A DNA stretch of 6,647 nt from Bacteroidota bacterium (GTDB taxonomy: Bacteria > Bacteroidota > Bacteroidia > NS11-12g > UBA9320), in contig DNHN01000320.1 in NCBI GenBank assembly GCA_003485825.1, positions 1 to 6,647 on the forward strand. Direction: 5' to 3'. Numbering within the stretch: the first letter of the stretch is position 1; each line of letters begins with the position of its first letter. This document shows, one piece after another, positions 5,377 through 6,647 of this stretch. Made by a program: the position numbers and the translations under genes. The notes under the pieces were generated by a model that did no database searches, was not told the origin of the DNA, and saw nothing but the letters and a program-made list of their open reading frames with translations.

Positions 5377-5850
5377 TTGAAAAAATATCTAGCTATACTC
5401 GCCTTAGTAGCCATAAGCATCACCGCTTGCAACGAAAATGTGCTCGTAGATACATTTCACGAACTACCTGCTGACGGGTGGGGTTATGAATTTGCAGTCA
5501 CCGACAGCTTTACCATAGATAAGCCAAACCACTACCACGCAGTATCAGCTAATCTTAGGGCTTCAGCAGATTACCCTTATGCCAATATTCACCTATTGCT
5601 TACCATTACTGCACCAGACGGAGACACTACGCAAATAAAAGTACCCGTAGAATTAGCTGAGAAATCAGGAAAATGGCTAGGAAGTGGACTTAGAGATGTT
5701 TTTACCTTTCAGCGACCCATACTCCATAGAAAATACTTTAACCAAAAAGGCACATATACGGTAACGATAGCTCAAGACATGCGGCTCGAGAATCTGCCAA
5801 GTGTATCAGCAGCTGGGATACGAGTAGAAGAACAAGAAGAAATATTTTAA
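5377..5850 (+). CDS. gldH: Gliding motility lipoprotein GldH
   Basis: A 157-residue lipoprotein resembling GldH, one of the lipoproteins required for gliding in Flavobacterium johnsoniae and conserved in Bacteroidota. The signal peptide MKKYLAILALVAISITAC ends in lipobox ITAC with Cys18. The mature part shows the GldH pattern: an N-terminal 'VLVDTFHELPADGW' (22-35), then ADYPYANIHLLLTITAPDGDT (64-84), the diagnostic 'KSGKWLGSGLRDVF' (96-109) and 'FNQKGTYTVTIAQDMR' (121-136), then a short C-terminal strand ending in VSAAGIRV (143-150). The start codon is TTG at 5377; there is no alternative ATG before the signal peptide, and this codon leaves a normal MKK n-region. GldH's biochemical role is not established; loss stops gliding in F. 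johnsoniae (family knowledge). Its presence agrees with the T9SS tag on the nearby M1 peptidase. A mini-ORF and lpd follow on the same strand in the same frame. Confidence 0.88.
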   Translation: MKKYLAILALVAISITACNENVLVDTFHELPADGWGYEFAVTDSFTIDKPNHYHAVSANLRASADYPYANIHLLLTITAPDGDTTQIKVPVELAEKSGKWLGSGLRDVFTFQRPILHRKYFNQKGTYTVTIAQDMRLENLPSVSAAGIRVEEQEEIF

Positions 5851-5976
5851 TCAACGAATATGAACCATTACGACGTATCCACTTTGATGCTTTCGCTAAA
5901 AGCAAACGACCAAGGTGTAAACGCAGTAGAATCAGTTATAAAAGCATAATCAAGAACAATGAATAATTACGACGTA
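5848..5976 (+). repeat. Pair of 30-bp imperfect direct repeats (5848-5877 and 5947-5976)
   Basis: Each copy begins with a TAA stop codon, continues with a nine-base spacer starting TCA, and then the ATG and the codons for MN-YDV. By eye 24 of 30 positions agree, including an uninterrupted ATTACGACGTA. The copies are exactly 99 bases apart, so they keep the same reading frame. One copy ends gldH and starts the mini-ORF; the other ends the mini-ORF and starts lpd. Confidence 0.75.
5860..5949 (+). CDS. 29-codon mini-ORF with an lpd-like start, upstream of lpd
   Basis: ATG at 5860 opens 29 codons ending in TAA at 5947-5949: MNHYDVSTLM, then LSLKANDQGV and NAVESVIKA. Its first residues, MNHYDV, nearly repeat the lpd start, MNNYDV, and its TAA plus nine-base spacer has the same layout as the one between gldH and this ORF. 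After residue 6 the sequences diverge and the remainder looks like an amphipathic helix. It could be a leader peptide coupled to lpd, a small real protein, or a by-product of a small duplication. Nothing shows that it is translated. Confidence 0.4.
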   Translation: MNHYDVSTLMLSLKANDQGVNAVESVIKA

Positions 5977-6647
5977 GCTATAATAGGAAGTGGACCAGGT
6001 GGATATGTATGTGCGATACGATGTGCACAGCTGGGCCTGAAAGTAGCAATCATAGAAAAGTACAATACCTTGGGAGGTACCTGTCTGAATGTTGGTTGTA
6101 TCCCTAGTAAAGCTTTGCTAGATAGCTCCCATCAATATCATGACGCAGTACATAAGTTTGCTGACCACGGTATCAATATCGGTACTCCGAAAATTGACTT
6201 CAAGCAAATGATAGCGCGTAAGCAGGGCGTGGTAGACCAAATGACCAAGGGCGTGGACTTCCTGATGAAGAAAAATAAAGTTAACGTCTATACGGGAATG
6301 GGATCTTTTGTAGATGCTACAACTATACAGATAGATGGAGCTAAAAAAGAAACAATCTCTGCTAAAAATACGGTCATAGCTACTGGCAGTAAACCTGCTA
6401 GTTTCCCGGGAATGGAGATAGATAAAAAACGTGTGATCTCATCTACCGAAGCCCTTGAACTGAAAGAAATACCAAAGCACCTCATCGTAATAGGTGGAGG
6501 TGTGATAGGCTTAGAAATGAGTTCTGTATACAGTAGGCTAGGCGCTCAAGTGAGTATAGTAGAATATGCCGATAGCGTAATCGCGGGTATGGATGCTAGT
6601 CTTGGTAAGGAGATGGGCCGCGTACTTAAAAAGCAAGGATTAAAACT
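5959..6647 (+). CDS. lpdA: Dihydrolipoyl dehydrogenase (E3), N-terminal part
   Basis: The first 229 codons of a class I flavoprotein disulfide oxidoreductase; the right edge cuts it, and full-length proteins have about 460-480 residues. Visible are the FAD-binding motif GSGPGG (10-15), the redox-active disulfide GGTCLNVGCIPSK with Cys42 and Cys47 (the CxxxxC spacing and sequence typical of E3), the second FAD-contact motif ATGS (141-144), and the NAD-binding motif IGGGVIGLE (178-186). Glu202 (VEY) at the end of the second strand of that fold favours NAD+ over NADP+. E3 reoxidises dihydrolipoamide on the E2 subunits of pyruvate, 2-oxoglutarate and branched-chain 2-oxoacid dehydrogenase complexes and on the glycine cleavage H protein, in the cytoplasm. 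It follows gldH and the mini-ORF in the same frame, with nine bases after the mini-ORF stop. I see no functional link to gldH. Confidence 0.95.
   Translation, partial: MNNYDVAIIGSGPGGYVCAIRCAQLGLKVAIIEKYNTLGGTCLNVGCIPSKALLDSSHQYHDAVHKFADHGINIGTPKIDFKQMIARKQGVVDQMTKGVDFLMKKNKVNVYTGMGSFVDATTIQIDGAKKETISAKNTVIATGSKPASFPGMEIDKKRVISSTEALELKEIPKHLIVIGGGVIGLEMSSVYSRLGAQVSIVEYADSVIAGMDASLGKEMGRVLKKQGLK

Noticed and set aside
6288..6485. 65-codon minus-strand ORF opposite lpd
   Set aside because: Antisense to conserved dihydrolipoyl dehydrogenase coding sequence, with no recognisable features.

Overview
The window looks like chromosomal DNA of a member of the Bacteroidota, probably a free-living, possibly gliding, AT-leaning species. 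The evidence is a gliding-motility lipoprotein of the GldH type, a secreted peptidase with a C-terminal type IX secretion (T9SS) sorting domain, a DUF2452 protein (a family I know mainly from this phylum), several lipoproteins, few Shine-Dalgarno sites, and promoter -7 elements matching the phylum consensus TAnnTTTG just before several genes.

Layout. The left edge carries the 3' end of a FAS1 (fasciclin) domain gene (+), closed by a strong GNRA-loop terminator at 205-242. Convergent to it is a DUF2452 gene (-, 310-759). A short divergent region leads into a Cys-type glutathione peroxidase lipoprotein (+, 905-1519, terminator 1544-1569). Next is a NAGPA/DUF2233-type phosphodiester glycosidase-like lipoprotein (+, 1602-2348). 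A chain of two very small ORFs with ATGA overlaps follows it. The second runs into a ten-G homopolymer beside the end of the next gene.

A large M1-family metallopeptidase with a T9SS sorting domain is on the minus strand (2543-4459). Its 5' leader is almost entirely a TTAGGA hexamer tandem repeat, and the start codon lies inside the last, mutated unit. Divergent from it is an unrecognised secreted protein (+, 4648-5310). Then comes gldH (+, 5377-5850, TTG start), a 29-codon mini-ORF (5860-5949) and the first 229 codons of a dihydrolipoyl dehydrogenase (+, 5959 to the right edge).

The genes are mostly conserved housekeeping or cell-envelope functions. No mobile element, CRISPR array, tRNA/rRNA or defence island is visible. 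The functional link I can see is the T9SS/gliding theme: GldH belongs to the gliding-motility gene set and the M1 peptidase carries a T9SS export tag. The most unusual features are small ones: the hexamer repeat in the peptidase leader, the duplicated start region before lpd, the G10 tract, and the ATGA-linked micro-ORFs. I found no convincing new multi-gene system.
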